Shown here piece by piece: positions 28,382 to 37,800 of a DNA stretch of 37,800 nucleotides. The notes below the pieces were generated by a model. The model was not told the origin of the DNA, made no database searches, and saw only the letters and a program-made list of their open reading frames with translations. This DNA is from Candidatus Photodesmus blepharonis (GTDB lineage: Bacteria > Pseudomonadota > Gammaproteobacteria > Enterobacterales > Vibrionaceae): NCBI RefSeq assembly GCF_000731795.2, contig NZ_JGVK01000018.1, positions 1-37,800 of the forward strand, written 5' to 3'. The position numbers and the translations under genes were made by a program. Each line of letters starts with the position of its first letter. Positions within the stretch are counted from its first letter, which is position 1.

Positions 28382-28990
28382 TTATTGCTTAATGTATCTT
28401 TCATTATATCTTGGTGCTTGGAGCGCCCAATATTCTTCAAAGTTTTTAGTAGGTTGATGTTTAAAATCAGAACGTACAAAACGATTTAATCGACCTTCTA
28501 CTTGACCGAGAAGGTAGGATGCTAAAATACCTTCATCGATAGGAAAAGACTTACCTTCACGCAACCTACGCTCACGGAGGATCTGTCTTAGAGATGCCTC
28601 GATCCGTTCGAATAATTGGTTGATACGATCGCGTAGATGTTCGTTTTCAAACATAAGAGCATGCCCAGAAAGAATTCTACTTAATCCAGGGTTACGTTCT
28701 GAAAATACTAAAATTAGTTGCAATACTAAACGAATCCGGTTCATGGTATCTTTTTCATCTTCGAGAATACGGTTAATACGCGATGTTAATGATTCTTCGA
28801 TAAACTCGATAAGACTTTCAAACATACGAGCCTTGCTTGCGAAATGTCGGTACAATGCAGCTTCTGACACACCAATTTGTTTAGCTAGTTTTGCTGTTGT
28901 AATGCGAAATGCTCCTTCGTTGGACTCTAGCATTTTCGCTAGAGCTTGGAGGATTTCTTCACGACGATTTGATTTTTTTATGCCGGACAT
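28382..28990 (-). CDS. slmA: Nucleoid occlusion factor SlmA (TetR family)
   Basis: SlmA binds specific DNA sites across the chromosome and blocks FtsZ ring assembly over the nucleoid. The N-terminal helix-turn-helix ([21 protein letters not shown]) and the dimer/FtsZ-binding helices ([31 protein letters not shown]) are intact. I choose ATG 28990, with AAGGA seven bases upstream; a GTG two codons earlier is less likely. At 202 residues it is a few residues longer than usual, because the C-terminus runs on past EYWAL to ERYIKQ. Confidence 0.95.
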   Translation of the reverse strand: MSGIKKSNRREEILQALAKMLESNEGAFRITTAKLAKQIGVSEAALYRHFASKARMFESLIEFIEESLTSRINRILEDEKDTMNRIRLVLQLILVFSERNPGLSRILSGHALMFENEHLRDRINQLFERIEASLRQILRERRLREGKSFPIDEGILASYLLGQVEGRLNRFVRSDFKHQPTKNFEEYWALQAPRYNERYIKQ

Positions 28991-29099
28991 GATCACTTCC
29001 TTTTTATTTACAACATCATAAACTAATCGGTTAGTGCAACTAACAGCGAATCGACTTTAACAGCCTCATAACGATTAGGATCAATGATGAAGTTAATTG

Positions 29100-30293
29100 T
29101 CATAAGTGTTCGCTGATATGTAGCAGAATATTTCTTGCCACTTCATCCTTTGGAGCTAGGGGTAAATCTTGCTTTCCCTGCCTGTTGTAAATAGTAACTT
29201 TATTTTTATCGCTATTAAAGCCTTGTCCTAAAAGTGATACATTATTAGCGCAGATCATATCAAGATTTTTATGAATAAGCTTACGACAAGCATATTTCTC
29301 GAGATTCTGTGTTTCTGCGGAAAAACCAACAGTAAATGGTCTATTTTTGGTTAAAGTCGCTACTGAAGCTACAATGTCAGGATTTTTTACCATATTAACG
29401 GTAATTTTATTATTGTTCTTCTTTATTTTTTGGTTTGATATAATGTTAGGACGATAGTCGGTGACAGCAGCACAGCTAATAAAAACGTCATGGTTGACAG
29501 CATGTTTAAGCACTGCTTGGTACATTTCTAAAGCGCTTACAACATCAAGCCGGGTTATGCCATGAGGTGTGTGAAGAGATACAGGACCGCTAATCAAAGT
29601 TACTTGAGCACCAAATAACCTGGCTGCTTGTGCTAGCGCGTAGCCCATTTTTCCAGAGCTGCGATTAGCGATATAACGAATGGGATCAAGTGCTTCATGG
29701 GTTGGGCCTGCAGAAATTAAGACTGATTTACCTTTAAGGAATTTATTTTGAAAGAAAATTTCGCATAGTTCGACAAGTTGCGTTGGTTCCAACATGCGTC
29801 CCAAACCATTATCACCACAAGCCTGTTTTCCAGATATCGGTCCCCAAACATGTATACCACGTTTTCTAAGAGTAGCGATATTTTTTTGAGTTGCTATGTT
29901 TAGATACATTTTTTGATTCATTGCTGGTGAAAGAGCAATAGGTGCTTCGGTTGCTAAAATCAACGTAGAAAGTAAATCATCGGCAATACCTGCCGTTATA
30001 CGCGCAATGAGATTAGCAGTAGCAGGAGCAAGTAAAATTAAATCAGCCCATTTTGCTAGCTTAATATGTCCAATCAAGACTTCTTCTCTTGTTTCAAGCA
30101 AATTTTCCAGTGTAGGGTGACCTGAGGTAATTTGCATCGTAAGAGGAGTAATAAATTCTTTTGCTGCTTTAGTCATAACAATTTGAATATCTGCACCACG
30201 CTCGATTAAACGACGCGCTAATTCTGCACATTTATATGCAGCTATTCCGCCACTGATTCCTAAAAGAATTTTTTTTTCAGAGAGTGTTTTCAT
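29100..30293 (-). CDS. coaBC: Bifunctional phosphopantothenoylcysteine decarboxylase/synthetase CoaBC
   Basis: CoaBC makes 4'-phosphopantetheine from phosphopantothenate and cysteine for coenzyme A. The N-terminal flavoprotein (CoaC) half has the catalytic His ~76 ([10 protein letters not shown]), SPAMNQKM (Asn126) and Cys159 ([10 protein letters not shown]). The C-terminal CoaB half has [22 protein letters not shown] and VKNPDIVA with its catalytic Lys. The 397 residues are full length. dut, which follows dfp/coaBC in E. coli, is not between it and slmA. Confidence 0.97.
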   Translation of the reverse strand: MKTLSEKKILLGISGGIAAYKCAELARRLIERGADIQIVMTKAAKEFITPLTMQITSGHPTLENLLETREEVLIGHIKLAKWADLILLAPATANLIARITAGIADDLLSTLILATEAPIALSPAMNQKMYLNIATQKNIATLRKRGIHVWGPISGKQACGDNGLGRMLEPTQLVELCEIFFQNKFLKGKSVLISAGPTHEALDPIRYIANRSSGKMGYALAQAARLFGAQVTLISGPVSLHTPHGITRLDVVSALEMYQAVLKHAVNHDVFISCAAVTDYRPNIISNQKIKKNNNKITVNMVKNPDIVASVATLTKNRPFTVGFSAETQNLEKYACRKLIHKNLDMICANNVSLLGQGFNSDKNKVTIYNRQGKQDLPLAPKDEVARNILLHISEHL

Positions 30294-30750
30294 AACGTGA
30301 TTTCCTCTACTTTTTTGAAAAACTGAGATATATCAAATGTATGTAAGGATTATCTGATTTTGGGTAAGTATACATGAATGATAACGGAAGCGGAGTTAAA
30401 CTATAGCCTCATAGCCAGATAAACATGTTATCCATTTTTAGTCACTAAATCGTCTAGAAAAGCGATTGCAATGTATTACTGGTATTATTCAAAATTCGGT
30501 CAAAATAAAGTGAAGATCAACTAAGTCAAGTTTTATGCTTTGCCTTGCATCATGAAGTTGGGAAAAAAGTTCTTAAACGAAATTATAGATTTAGCGTTGC
30601 TTGTTTAACAGATTTAGTATCTGGTGACACTATAAATATAAAGAATTAGGATTGATTATTTATGGTGTTTTACAAAATTAACTAAGATAGTCATGAGGGA
30701 GGTTGAAGAAATAGTTTTTGATTATTAAGATTTCCATCATAAGACCAAGA
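30294..30750. other. Gene-free spacer next to coaBC; possible radC remnant
   Basis: No intact gene is present in 457 bases. In E. coli radC lies here, divergent from coaBC. On the plus strand an open stretch of 46 codons (30509-30649) without a clear start contains ALHH followed by scattered matches to the RadC metalloprotease-like region. That hints at a decayed radC, but the similarity is short and could be chance. Confidence 0.25.
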
Positions 30751-30785
30751 AAGAGCCCCCTCAAAAAAAAAGAGGAGGGGCTTTT
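30751..30785 (-). terminator. Rho-independent terminator of pntAB
   Basis: A GC-rich stem (AAGCCCCTCCTC paired with GAGGGGGCTC, one or two bulged bases) closes on a run of nine T and is followed by TTTCTT on the minus strand. It starts 9 bases after the pntB stop. Confidence 0.8.
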
Positions 30786-30794
30786 GATTTCTAT

Positions 30795-32174
30795 TTAAAG
30801 GGCTTTAGATATTATTTCTACATTATCTTTTGCATCACCGAAGAGCATTTGTGTATTTTTCTTAAAAAAAAGCGGGTTTTGTATCCCTGCATAGCCTGTA
30901 TTCATAGAACGTTTAAATACGATAACATTTTTAGCATTCCATACTTCTAAAACAGGCATGCCTGCTATTGGACTATCGGGATTTTCGAGGGCAGCTGGAT
31001 TAACTATATCGTTGGCACCAACAACTAAAACGACATCTGTTTTGCTAAAATCTGAATTTATTTCATCCATTTCTAGAATGATATTATAAGGAAGTTTTGC
31101 TTCTGCTAGAAGAACATTCATGTGCCCAGGCAATCTTCCAGCTACAGGGTGAATAGCAAAGCGTATGTTAACACCTCTAGCTTGTAACTTTTCAGTAATT
31201 TCATATATTAGATATTGAGCTTGAGCTACTGCCATACCATATCCAGGCGTTATAATTATTGATTTGGAACTTTTGAGTATTTCCGCTACTTCTTTAGCGT
31301 TTATTTCATAGTATTCTCCTTGCTTTTCAGAGCTAGTACTAGCTCTAGTTTTTTGTTCTAAACCACCGATGAGGACATTGATAAACGAACGATTCATCGC
31401 CTTGCACATAATATAAGAAAGAATTGCGCCTGAAGAACCGACTAGGGCACCAGTTATAATCAGTAGATCGTTCGCTAGCATAAAGCCTGTTGCTGCTGCT
31501 GCCCAACCTGAATATGAGTTCAGCATCGAAACAACAACTGGCATGTCAGCACCGCCGATTGAAGCTACTAAGTGATAGCCAAATAAAAACGCGATTAAAG
31601 TCATTATTCCCAATGAGATCATGCTTCCATTTCTTTCTAAGAAATGGAATAGTAAAAACATGGAAATAATTAACGCAGCGCAATTCCATTTATGTTTATG
31701 TCGAATAGATAGGGGTAAAGAGGAGAGAGTACCTTGAAGTTTGCAAAATGCAACTACTGAACCTGTGAAAGTAACTGCTCCGATAAAGATCCCTATAAAT
31801 ACTTCAATTAAGTGAATAGTGTGCTCAGAATGACTAATATTTTGGGGTAAATCGATATAACTATTATAACCAACTAACACTGCTGCCATTCCTACAAAAC
31901 TATGTAAAATAGCGACGAGCTCGGGCATTTTAGCCATTTCAACTTTTCTGGTATAACGGACACCAATACTGCCACCGATACTCATAGCTAAAACAATCCA
32001 AATAACATCCTGAGATTGAGGAGAAAATATAGTAGCTATTAAAGCTATTGCCATACCAGCAATACCATAGTAATTGGCTGAACGTGCTGATTCTTGCTTA
32101 GATAAACCAGCTAAGCTTATAACAAAGAACACAGCAGCAACGATGTAAGCTGCTTGTACTAATCCTGCAGACAT
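30795..32174 (-). CDS. pntB: NAD(P) transhydrogenase beta subunit PntB
   Basis: PntB forms the membrane channel and NADP(H)-binding part of the proton-translocating transhydrogenase, which makes NADPH from NADH and the proton gradient. The 459-residue protein has about nine membrane segments in the first ~260 residues. The C-terminal domain III then carries [48 protein letters not shown] and the Lys/Arg-rich NADP loop [18 protein letters not shown] precedes the start, which lies 14 bases after pntA. Confidence 0.97.
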   Translation of the reverse strand: MSAGLVQAAYIVAAVFFVISLAGLSKQESARSANYYGIAGMAIALIATIFSPQSQDVIWIVLAMSIGGSIGVRYTRKVEMAKMPELVAILHSFVGMAAVLVGYNSYIDLPQNISHSEHTIHLIEVFIGIFIGAVTFTGSVVAFCKLQGTLSSLPLSIRHKHKWNCAALIISMFLLFHFLERNGSMISLGIMTLIAFLFGYHLVASIGGADMPVVVSMLNSYSGWAAAATGFMLANDLLIITGALVGSSGAILSYIMCKAMNRSFINVLIGGLEQKTRASTSSEKQGEYYEINAKEVAEILKSSKSIIITPGYGMAVAQAQYLIYEITEKLQARGVNIRFAIHPVAGRLPGHMNVLLAEAKLPYNIILEMDEINSDFSKTDVVLVVGANDIVNPAALENPDSPIAGMPVLEVWNAKNVIVFKRSMNTGYAGIQNPLFFKKNTQMLFGDAKDNVEIISKAL

Positions 32175-32188
32175 ATCATAACTCTCCT

Positions 32189-33742
32189 TCAGTTTTTACG
32201 GAACATTTCAAGCATACGTTTGGTTACAGTAAACCCACCAAATATATTAATACTCGCAATTAGAATGGCGATAAACGACAATAGGGTTGTGATGCTGTTC
32301 CCTTGGCCTATTTGTAGTAATGCACCGAGAACTATAATACCAGAAATTGCATTAGTTACGGACATCAATGGTGTATGTAGTGCATGAGTTACATCCCAGA
32401 CGACGTAGTAGCCTACGATGCAAGCAAGCATAAATATGGTGATGCGTCCTAAGAAGGATGCTGGAGCGATAGATCCTATTGTAAGTGTTGCCGTAATAGC
32501 AATCGTCAATAGTGCTAGCTTTTTGAGTGGAAAGGAGGAGCGTATCACTTTTTTTTGCTTTGTACTCGTTGAGGTTGAAACTTTTTGAGATTGTTGTGAT
32601 ACTTGAACTGTAGGTGCTGGCCAGGTTACTTTTCCATCTTTTATTACAGTCATGCTGCGTAGAACGACATCCTTGAAATCAATTTCTATCGTGCCGTTTT
32701 GCTCTTTGCATAATAGTTTTAGAAGATTGGCGATGTTCGTGGCATAAAGTTGAGATGCTTGGGTTGGCAAGCGGCCAACCATATTGGTATAGCCGATAAC
32801 TTTGACTCCATTAGGCGTTTTAATTATTTTATTAGAAACTGTATAGGCACAATTGCCACCATTAGCAGCGGCAAGATCGACAATAACAGAGCCTGAACGC
32901 ATATTATCTACCATACTTTTGCTTATAAGCTTTGGTGCGATTTTTCCTGGTATTAATGCTGTCGTAATAATAACGTCTGCCTCTTTAGATTGAGTTGAGT
33001 ATAGCTCTTTAGCTTTTTTATTAAATTCCTCAGACGTTTCTTTCGCATATCCATCCTCGGTTGTTGTATTTTCTTGGAAATCGATTTCTAAAAAATCAGC
33101 ACCTAGTGATTTCACCTGTTCTTTGACTTCAGGACGAACATCGAATGCCCGTACAATTGCTCCAAGATTTGTGGCGGAACAAATAGCGGACAGACCTGCG
33201 ACACCGGCACCAATAACAAATACTTTTGCCGGTGGAATTTTACCTGCTGCTGTCATTTGTCCTCCAAAGAAGCGTCCAAATTCACTAGCAGCCTCTAGCA
33301 CTGCACGATAGCCTGCAATGTTTGACATCGAAGATAATGCGTCTAATCCCTGCGCTCGAGATATTCTTGGTACTTCATCCATCGCCATAACATTAATGTT
33401 TTTTCTAGATAAGCATGCTATTAATTCAGGATTTTGCGTAGGCCAAATAAAACTTATCAGATTGGCACCTTCTTTGAGAAGTTTCGCCTCATCTACTTGC
33501 GTTTTCTCATCTACAATAGGAGGGTTTACCTTTAGGATGATGTCTGAGTTCCAAACCTCCTCTACTGTCACAATTTTTGCACCTGAAATTTTGTACGCAA
33601 CATCGTCAAAACTTGAGAGTTTTCCAGCTTTTGATTCTACTGAAACAGTGAAGCCTAATTTAATAAGTTGCTCAACCGATTTCGGAGAAGCAGCAACTCG
33701 TGTTTCATCAGCGAGTATTTCTTTAGGTACCCCAATTTGCAT
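32189..33742 (-). CDS. pntA: NAD(P) transhydrogenase alpha subunit PntA
   Basis: PntA supplies the NAD(H)-binding domain I and part of the membrane domain of the transhydrogenase. The first ~370 residues resemble alanine dehydrogenase, with the Rossmann motif [11 protein letters not shown] (~177-187), [20 protein letters not shown], and [13 protein letters not shown]. About four membrane segments follow from residue ~405 to 510. The 517 residues match the E. coli single-chain form. AAGGAA precedes ATG 33742. Confidence 0.97.
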   Translation of the reverse strand: MQIGVPKEILADETRVAASPKSVEQLIKLGFTVSVESKAGKLSSFDDVAYKISGAKIVTVEEVWNSDIILKVNPPIVDEKTQVDEAKLLKEGANLISFIWPTQNPELIACLSRKNINVMAMDEVPRISRAQGLDALSSMSNIAGYRAVLEAASEFGRFFGGQMTAAGKIPPAKVFVIGAGVAGLSAICSATNLGAIVRAFDVRPEVKEQVKSLGADFLEIDFQENTTTEDGYAKETSEEFNKKAKELYSTQSKEADVIITTALIPGKIAPKLISKSMVDNMRSGSVIVDLAAANGGNCAYTVSNKIIKTPNGVKVIGYTNMVGRLPTQASQLYATNIANLLKLLCKEQNGTIEIDFKDVVLRSMTVIKDGKVTWPAPTVQVSQQSQKVSTSTSTKQKKVIRSSFPLKKLALLTIAITATLTIGSIAPASFLGRITIFMLACIVGYYVVWDVTHALHTPLMSVTNAISGIIVLGALLQIGQGNSITTLLSFIAILIASINIFGGFTVTKRMLEMFRKN

Positions 33743-34185
33743 AGTTATTCCTTAATTGATTACCATAATGAATGCTATGTTTTATCTAACGGTTGCATAA
33801 AGTTCAAGTATTTTCAACGATAAAATCGTAAACATCATGATATAATCTCATCTAGGATGAATAGCCTTACTTATCTTATCATTATGTTCCTTAGCAAATG
33901 CAGTTCAAGAAAAACTGTAAGGTATCACCGATGTATTTATAATCACTATTATCTAAATTTTCCGAGAACCATTGTAGACTTGTCTTTAGTTTTATTTTGT
34001 CAAGCAATGAAGCGTAGAGCAGGCATAGTTTGATGATTAAAGAGTGAGTACTATGTTTTCAACATTGGGATAAACTTCCCTGGTAGACCTTGTTTATTTA
34101 ATATCGATTTTTAAAGATATTTCAGAGCTATACTGTATTTCAAGCCACTTGGAACTATAACTAATTTTTTTTGAGTCTAGAAACA
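33743..34185. other. Spacer between pntA and erpA
   Basis: The 443-base region must contain the pntAB promoter at its left end, which I could not place. On the plus strand an extended -10 (TGATATAAT, 33838-33846) precedes a 58-codon frame (33857-34033) of unconvincing composition. A 7-bp hairpin (~34138-34154) followed 11 bases later by a T-run lies near the erpA stop. I see no recognisable gene or RNA family. Confidence 0.35.
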
Positions 34186-34527
34186 CTAAACACTGAATGA
34201 TGCACCGCATCCACAAGTCGTCACAGCGTTGGGGTTTTTGATAAAAAAGTAAGAACCTTTTAATCCTTCTGTATAATCAACGATACCGCCAACTAAGTAC
34301 TGTAAACTCATGGGATCAACAATTAAAGTCATATCGCCGTTTTTAATTGTAGTATCGTCTTTATTGATGTTTTCATCAAAAGTAAAACCGTACTGAAAAC
34401 CACCACAACCTCCACCGGTAATGTAAACCCTCAGTTTTAAGGCTGAATTTTTTTCTTCAGTTATCAAAGTTCTTACACGCATCGCCGCTGCATCAGAAAA
34501 AGACAGTGGCACCTTCACTCCATTCAT
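34186..34527 (-). CDS. erpA: Iron-sulfur cluster insertion protein ErpA
   Basis: ErpA is an A-type carrier that delivers Fe-S clusters to apoproteins, including isoprenoid-synthesis enzymes. The 113-residue protein has the three cluster-binding cysteines in [10 protein letters not shown] (Cys41) and TTCGCGASF (Cys105, Cys107). A very strong ribosome binding site (GGGGGGAGAG) precedes the ATG. Confidence 0.96.
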   Translation of the reverse strand: MNGVKVPLSFSDAAAMRVRTLITEEKNSALKLRVYITGGGCGGFQYGFTFDENINKDDTTIKNGDMTLIVDPMSLQYLVGGIVDYTEGLKGSYFFIKNPNAVTTCGCGASFSV

Positions 34528-34735
34528 GATTCTCTCCCCCCTAATTTTATCTACGTTCGTTATATATAGCAGATATACATCATGAAACGGTGATAATTAT
34601 CTAATGTTTTATCTTTAAGTTCAAGTTGTAGGAAGCTGCTATATGGCAACATGGTTTATAGGAAGATGGGTTTGATGCTGATTTATGAACTGTTTTACGA
34701 TTATGGCTTAGTGTATTTTAAATGCTTTTTTTTGC

Positions 34736-34744
34736 TGTTATAAT
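34736..34744 (+). promoter_or_regulatory. Extended -10 promoter of the DUF3283-like gene
   Basis: TGT-TATAAT is a full extended -10 element with a perfect hexamer, 38 bases before the ATG; the -35 region (TTTTAA-like) is poor, as is usual for extended -10 promoters. Confidence 0.55.
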
Positions 34745-34781
34745 GTTGAGCATAAATCTCTACTATACATTCTAGAATATA

Positions 34782-34994
34782 ATGTCATTTAACCTCTCGT
34801 TATTGCCAGAAAATGAGAAAAAAAAGATAGAATTAGACAAACAGGCTTCATTTTTAGTTTGGCAACTTTTAGAAACTAAGATACATCCCGAGGAAATTGT
34901 TGATCAAATTGCGAAGGTTGTAGACGAAGAAGAAAAAGTGTGGTTTGAAAAATCAATTGCAAAATATAAAAAAATGATGGGACTCCAGTGCTAG
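34782..34994 (+). CDS. Conserved small protein, DUF3283-like
   Basis: The 70-residue product starts MSFNLSLLPENEKKKIELDKQASFLVW and ends WFEKSIAKYKKMMGLQC. It is soluble, highly charged and probably all-helical. From memory this wording matches the DUF3283 family of small gammaproteobacterial proteins common in vibrios; the match was not tested. No function is known. ATG 34782 lacks a clear Shine-Dalgarno, but a good extended -10 promoter lies just upstream, so the gene is likely monocistronic. Confidence 0.75.
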   Translation: MSFNLSLLPENEKKKIELDKQASFLVWQLLETKIHPEEIVDQIAKVVDEEEKVWFEKSIAKYKKMMGLQC

Positions 34995-35170
34995 AAATCT
35001 AAGATGTTTTCTTGATTTTTTTATTTATAATAAACAAAATATTTTAGCAGAAATAACCAAGAGAAACAGAACAACTAATAATTTGTTAAAATTCTGTATC
35101 TTAAATTTGTACCTTAGAGCTATTATTTAAAGCAGAGATCAAATTCTTGTCCATATCATGGGTAATCTTA

Positions 35171-35215
35171 GTCAATGTTATTTTACATTGACAATGCATT
35201 TAAATTAAGTAGAGT
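35171..35215 (+). promoter_or_regulatory. Promoter overlapped by a perfect palindrome, upstream of the acyltransferase gene
   Basis: TTGACA (35188-35193), 16 bases and TAGAGT (35210-35215) form a good sigma-70 promoter. The perfect inverted repeat GTCAATGT-N6-ACATTGAC (35171-35192) covers the -35, the position expected for a repressor operator. A second hairpin (35236-35245 with 35250-35258, one bulge) would lie in the transcript leader. The rest of the 34995-35339 spacer shows nothing recognisable. Confidence 0.55.
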
Positions 35216-35339
35216 ATCGAGTCCGTACTTGAAGCGAAATTTCAGCAGACTGAATTTCCCTTTTGGCGCAGTGTTTTACGCTTAAATATCGTACGTCAAA
35301 CCGGTTAAGTTTTAGTTGAATGTTAATTGTAGTAAGAAA

Positions 35340-36455
35340 ATGAGTAATGATAGTTTTCGTTATTTAGAAATTAGTCCATATAGTGATGAAGAGATTCCTT
35401 CTGCTGTTAATAGATTACTTAATGACAAGGAGTTTATTTATGCAATTCTTCAGCATCGTTTTTCAAATTATGTCATCCGGTTTAAAGTGGTTGCTATTCC
35501 GCTTTTAAGGTTTTATTTAAAGTTTAAATGGGCAAAACTCACATCGGTTAAGGCTGTTCAGATGGAGGTTAAGAAACATTTGGTCAGAATGTTAGAATCT
35601 ACTACTGACGGCGTAACATTCACTGGTTTAGATAAGCTTGATCGAAACGTGGCATATTTGTTTGTGTCTAACCATCGTGATATTGCGATGGATCCTGCTT
35701 TGGTGAATTATGTTCTCCATCAATCAAAACATAATACAGTCCGTATTGCGGTTGGTGACAATCTTCTAAAAAAGCCCTGTGCTGTTGAGCTAATGAAGTT
35801 AAATAAAAGTTTCATTGTTAAACGTTCCGTGAAAGCTCCGCGTGAAATGATGAGAGCACTCAGTACTTTATCTGGTTACATTAAGCACTCACTTGACACT
35901 GGCAACTCAATTTGGATTGCACAAAGGGAAGGTCGTGCAAAAGACGGTAATGATTTTACTGACCCTGCTATATTAAAGATGTTTTATGTTGAAGGTCGTA
36001 GACTCAAGGTCAGTTTTCGTGATTATATCAGGTCACTTCGTATTGTTCCGGTAGCTATTTCATATGAAAATGATCCATGCGATATTTCAAAAGCATCTGA
36101 GTTGCATAAAAGAGAGAGAAATGGAAGTTATGAAAAAGGCGAGTCGGAGGATATTGAGAGTATTGTTCAGGGAATCGTTGGAGATAAGGGAAGAGTGCAT
36201 GTTTCGTTTGGTGATGTAATTGCTCAGGACTTTGAGACTCCCGATGAGTTAGCATTTGAAATTGATCGTCAGGTACACAATATCTACAAAATTTTTCCTA
36301 TGAATCAATTGGCAGCAGGCCACGAAGAAGGTATTGAGGAAAGTGTACGTTTGAAGCTCAAAAAAAAGTTAGAAGTTTTACCGAAAGAGGCACATAAGTA
36401 TTTACTTGATAGTTACGCAAATCCAGTACGTAATCAGGCTTCGCTAAAATTTTAA
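35340..36455 (+). CDS. PlsC-superfamily acyltransferase, NHRD variant
   Basis: This 371-residue soluble or peripheral protein carries the glycerolphosphate acyltransferase block I in the form SNHRDIAMDPALVNY (His ~112). Acceptor-binding blocks GDNLLKKPCAVELMKLNKSFIVKR and WIAQREGRAKDGNDFTDPAILKMF follow, then VPVAISYENDPCD. It belongs to a family annotated in vibrios as 1-acyl-glycerol-3-phosphate acyltransferase; its true acyl acceptor is unproven. I choose ATG 35340 (MSNDSFRY); a TTG eight codons earlier is open but lacks support. Note HRD rather than the canonical HX4D spacing. Confidence 0.85.
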   Translation: MSNDSFRYLEISPYSDEEIPSAVNRLLNDKEFIYAILQHRFSNYVIRFKVVAIPLLRFYLKFKWAKLTSVKAVQMEVKKHLVRMLESTTDGVTFTGLDKLDRNVAYLFVSNHRDIAMDPALVNYVLHQSKHNTVRIAVGDNLLKKPCAVELMKLNKSFIVKRSVKAPREMMRALSTLSGYIKHSLDTGNSIWIAQREGRAKDGNDFTDPAILKMFYVEGRRLKVSFRDYIRSLRIVPVAISYENDPCDISKASELHKRERNGSYEKGESEDIESIVQGIVGDKGRVHVSFGDVIAQDFETPDELAFEIDRQVHNIYKIFPMNQLAAGHEEGIEESVRLKLKKKLEVLPKEAHKYLLDSYANPVRNQASLKF

Positions 36456-36805
36456 TGCTTAAAAAAAGAGGATGTATGCGTTTTCGATTCTCTAATATTT
36501 AACTCTATATATTTAGTTCGGCAGATTTTTCTTTATGTTATGAATTTAGAATTCTGATAATTTTTTGAAATAATAGTTTGATTTAGTATCAAGTTGGAGT
36601 GTTTTTAACTTTAAATATATGCTGTGATCACAATGATAGAGTTCAGTATAGCCATTTTGTTTTCGTGTATTGTAGTCTTGAGATTTTAAGAAGATAATGA
36701 CCGAGTTTTTCTTAGATTGTTTAGCTATTTATTTTTTGTTAATTGTTATACCTTTGATCCAGTTTTTACCTCATCAATTTAGTTAGTAGTTTAAAAGGAT
36801 AGATT
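36456..36805. other. Spacer upstream of iaaA
   Basis: No gene is recognisable in 350 AT-rich bases. A 29-codon hydrophobic frame (36697-36786, MTEFFLDCLAIYFLLIVIPL onwards) preceded by AAGAAG ends 19 bases before the iaaA start; it could be a leader or a chance frame. Confidence 0.35.
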
Positions 36806-37747
36806 ATGCCTCAACCATTTGCTATAGCAATTCATGGTGGTGCTGGCACTATTTTAAAGCATCAAATGAGCGAAGAGCTTAAATTATTCATACTGGAGGA
36901 TCTTAAAAAATCAGTGTTAGCTGGACACTCAATTTTAAAAATGGGTGGAAACTCTTTAAATGCAGTTGTCGAAGCAGTAAAAGTTCTAGAGGATTCATCG
37001 AATTTTAATGCTGGAAAAGGGTCTGTGTTGACTAATAAGGCAACTGTTGAAATGGATGCTTCTGTTATGTGTGGCAAGGCGATGACTGCTGGAGCAGTAG
37101 CGGGAGTACGTCATATTAAAAATCCTGTTATGTTGGCCAAGGACGTAATGCAAAATAGTGATCACGTGTTGCTTATTGGAGAGGGAGCCGAAGAATTTGC
37201 TTTTGAGAATAATTATAAATATACCGAGGAAGAATATTTCCATACTGAACGTCGACATAAGCAATTGCAATACTTAAAGGAGAAGGGATTATTTACGTTT
37301 TCTGAGTGTGAATATCCAGACGATAATAAGTATGGCACAGTTGGAGCTGTTGCCTTAGACCAAAATGGAAATCTTGCTGCTGCGACAAGTACGGGCGGAG
37401 TAGCTAATAAAAAGTATGGTCGAGTTGGTGACTCTGCATTGATTGGTAGTGGTACTGTTGCTGAAAATGGTAATGTGGCAGTTTCTGCGACTGGGATGGG
37501 AGAGATTTTCATTCGAAAAATGGTTGCAGGTGATGTTGCAGCGAGGATGCGCTATTTGGGAGAGGATGTGCATACAGCAAGTAAAACAATTATTCAAGGT
37601 GATTTAAAAACAATAGGTGGAGAGGGTGGTTTAATTGCTATTGATGCGTTTGGTGATATTTGTTTTGCTATGAATAGCTCTGGAATGTATCGGGCGAGTA
37701 TTGATGTTAAGGGAGATCTGAATGTGAAAGTCTATGCTGATGACTAG
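36806..37747 (+). CDS. iaaA: Isoaspartyl peptidase/type III L-asparaginase
   Basis: This Ntn-hydrolase removes isoaspartyl residues from damaged peptides and hydrolyses L-asparagine. The 313-residue precursor should self-cleave between Gly177 and Thr178 (KYG-TVGAVALD) to expose the Thr nucleophile. GGAGT near residue 12, FNAGKGSVLT, GRVGDS and the substrate-binding MGEIFIRK region are present. AAGGA lies before ATG 36806. It may aid protein repair or asparagine catabolism. Nothing can be said about its downstream neighbour. Confidence 0.95.
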   Translation: MPQPFAIAIHGGAGTILKHQMSEELKLFILEDLKKSVLAGHSILKMGGNSLNAVVEAVKVLEDSSNFNAGKGSVLTNKATVEMDASVMCGKAMTAGAVAGVRHIKNPVMLAKDVMQNSDHVLLIGEGAEEFAFENNYKYTEEEYFHTERRHKQLQYLKEKGLFTFSECEYPDDNKYGTVGAVALDQNGNLAAATSTGGVANKKYGRVGDSALIGSGTVAENGNVAVSATGMGEIFIRKMVAGDVAARMRYLGEDVHTASKTIIQGDLKTIGGEGGLIAIDAFGDICFAMNSSGMYRASIDVKGDLNVKVYADD

Positions 37748-37800
37748 ACTAGATGAGCTTATCCTTCAAATTATACCATAAAAAAGAATTGGTAGGGGGG

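Noticed and set aside
33857..34033. 58-codon plus-strand frame in the pntA-erpA spacer
   Set aside because: Start is not preceded by a spaced Shine-Dalgarno, and the residue composition (many Cys, His, Tyr, Arg in mixed order) looks like translated non-coding AT-rich DNA.
37753..37800. Sixteen-codon frame starting ATG 37753 that runs to the window end
   Set aside because: No ribosome binding site and too short to recognise; it may or may not be the start of the next gene.

Overview
The window is a chromosomal segment, roughly one third G+C by eye, made almost entirely of single-copy housekeeping genes. It comes from a gammaproteobacterium. The closest match I can recall is the Vibrionaceae. 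Reasons: the block fimV/hubP-truA-accD-folC-dedD-cvpA-purF; mnmA-hflD-purB; csrA-tRNA-Ser-tRNA-Arg; gmk-rpoZ-spoT-recG; the yicC / lpxM-lpxL-slmA-coaBC neighbourhood; a DUF3283-like 70-residue protein; and an NHRD-type acyltransferase whose wording resembles Vibrio proteins. Low G+C, long gene-poor spacers, missing partners inside conserved operons (trmH, rph-pyrE, radC, alaS) and stop-codon drift suggest a reduced, host-associated genome. A luminous-fish symbiont lineage such as Candidatus Photodesmus would fit, but that name is an inference and was not tested.

Layout. 1-6399 (+): C-terminal part of the polar hub protein FimV/HubP with tandem acidic repeats, then tRNA pseudouridylation (truA), fatty-acid (accD), folate (folC), cell-division/SPOR (dedD), cvpA and purine synthesis (purF). 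6411-8939: zinc uptake, znuB and znuC leftward and znuA rightward, with a Zur-like palindrome between them. 9040-10371: a sodium-dependent NSS-family transporter. 10536-13704 (+): mnmA-hflD-purB. 13731-15289 (-): htpX, with a heat-shock-like promoter, and a compact ftsN. 15519-17183: tRNA-Val, csrA, tRNA-Ser, tRNA-Arg and a cold-shock protein gene. 17243-19304: fieF (-) and pyrC (+). 19452-26196 (-): a 52-residue membrane microprotein, recG, spoT, rpoZ, gmk and yicC. 26433-30293 (-): two late lipid A acyltransferases, the nucleoid-occlusion factor slmA, and coaBC. 30795-33742 (-): the proton-translocating transhydrogenase pntAB. 34186-37747: erpA (-), the DUF3283-like gene, a PlsC-superfamily acyltransferase, and isoaspartyl peptidase/asparaginase.

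The genes do not form one pathway. They are ancestral operons joined end to end, often convergently, as expected after many deletions and inversions. Cell-division and polarity functions (HubP, DedD, FtsN, SlmA) and global regulators (CsrA, SpoT, omega, a cold-shock protein) are well represented. No transposase, integrase, phage gene, CRISPR array, toxin-antitoxin pair or defence gene was seen. I found no convincing undescribed system. The items most worth a second look are the conserved-looking small proteins, the possible gene fossils, a perfect palindrome over a promoter, and the altered C-terminus of the omega subunit.
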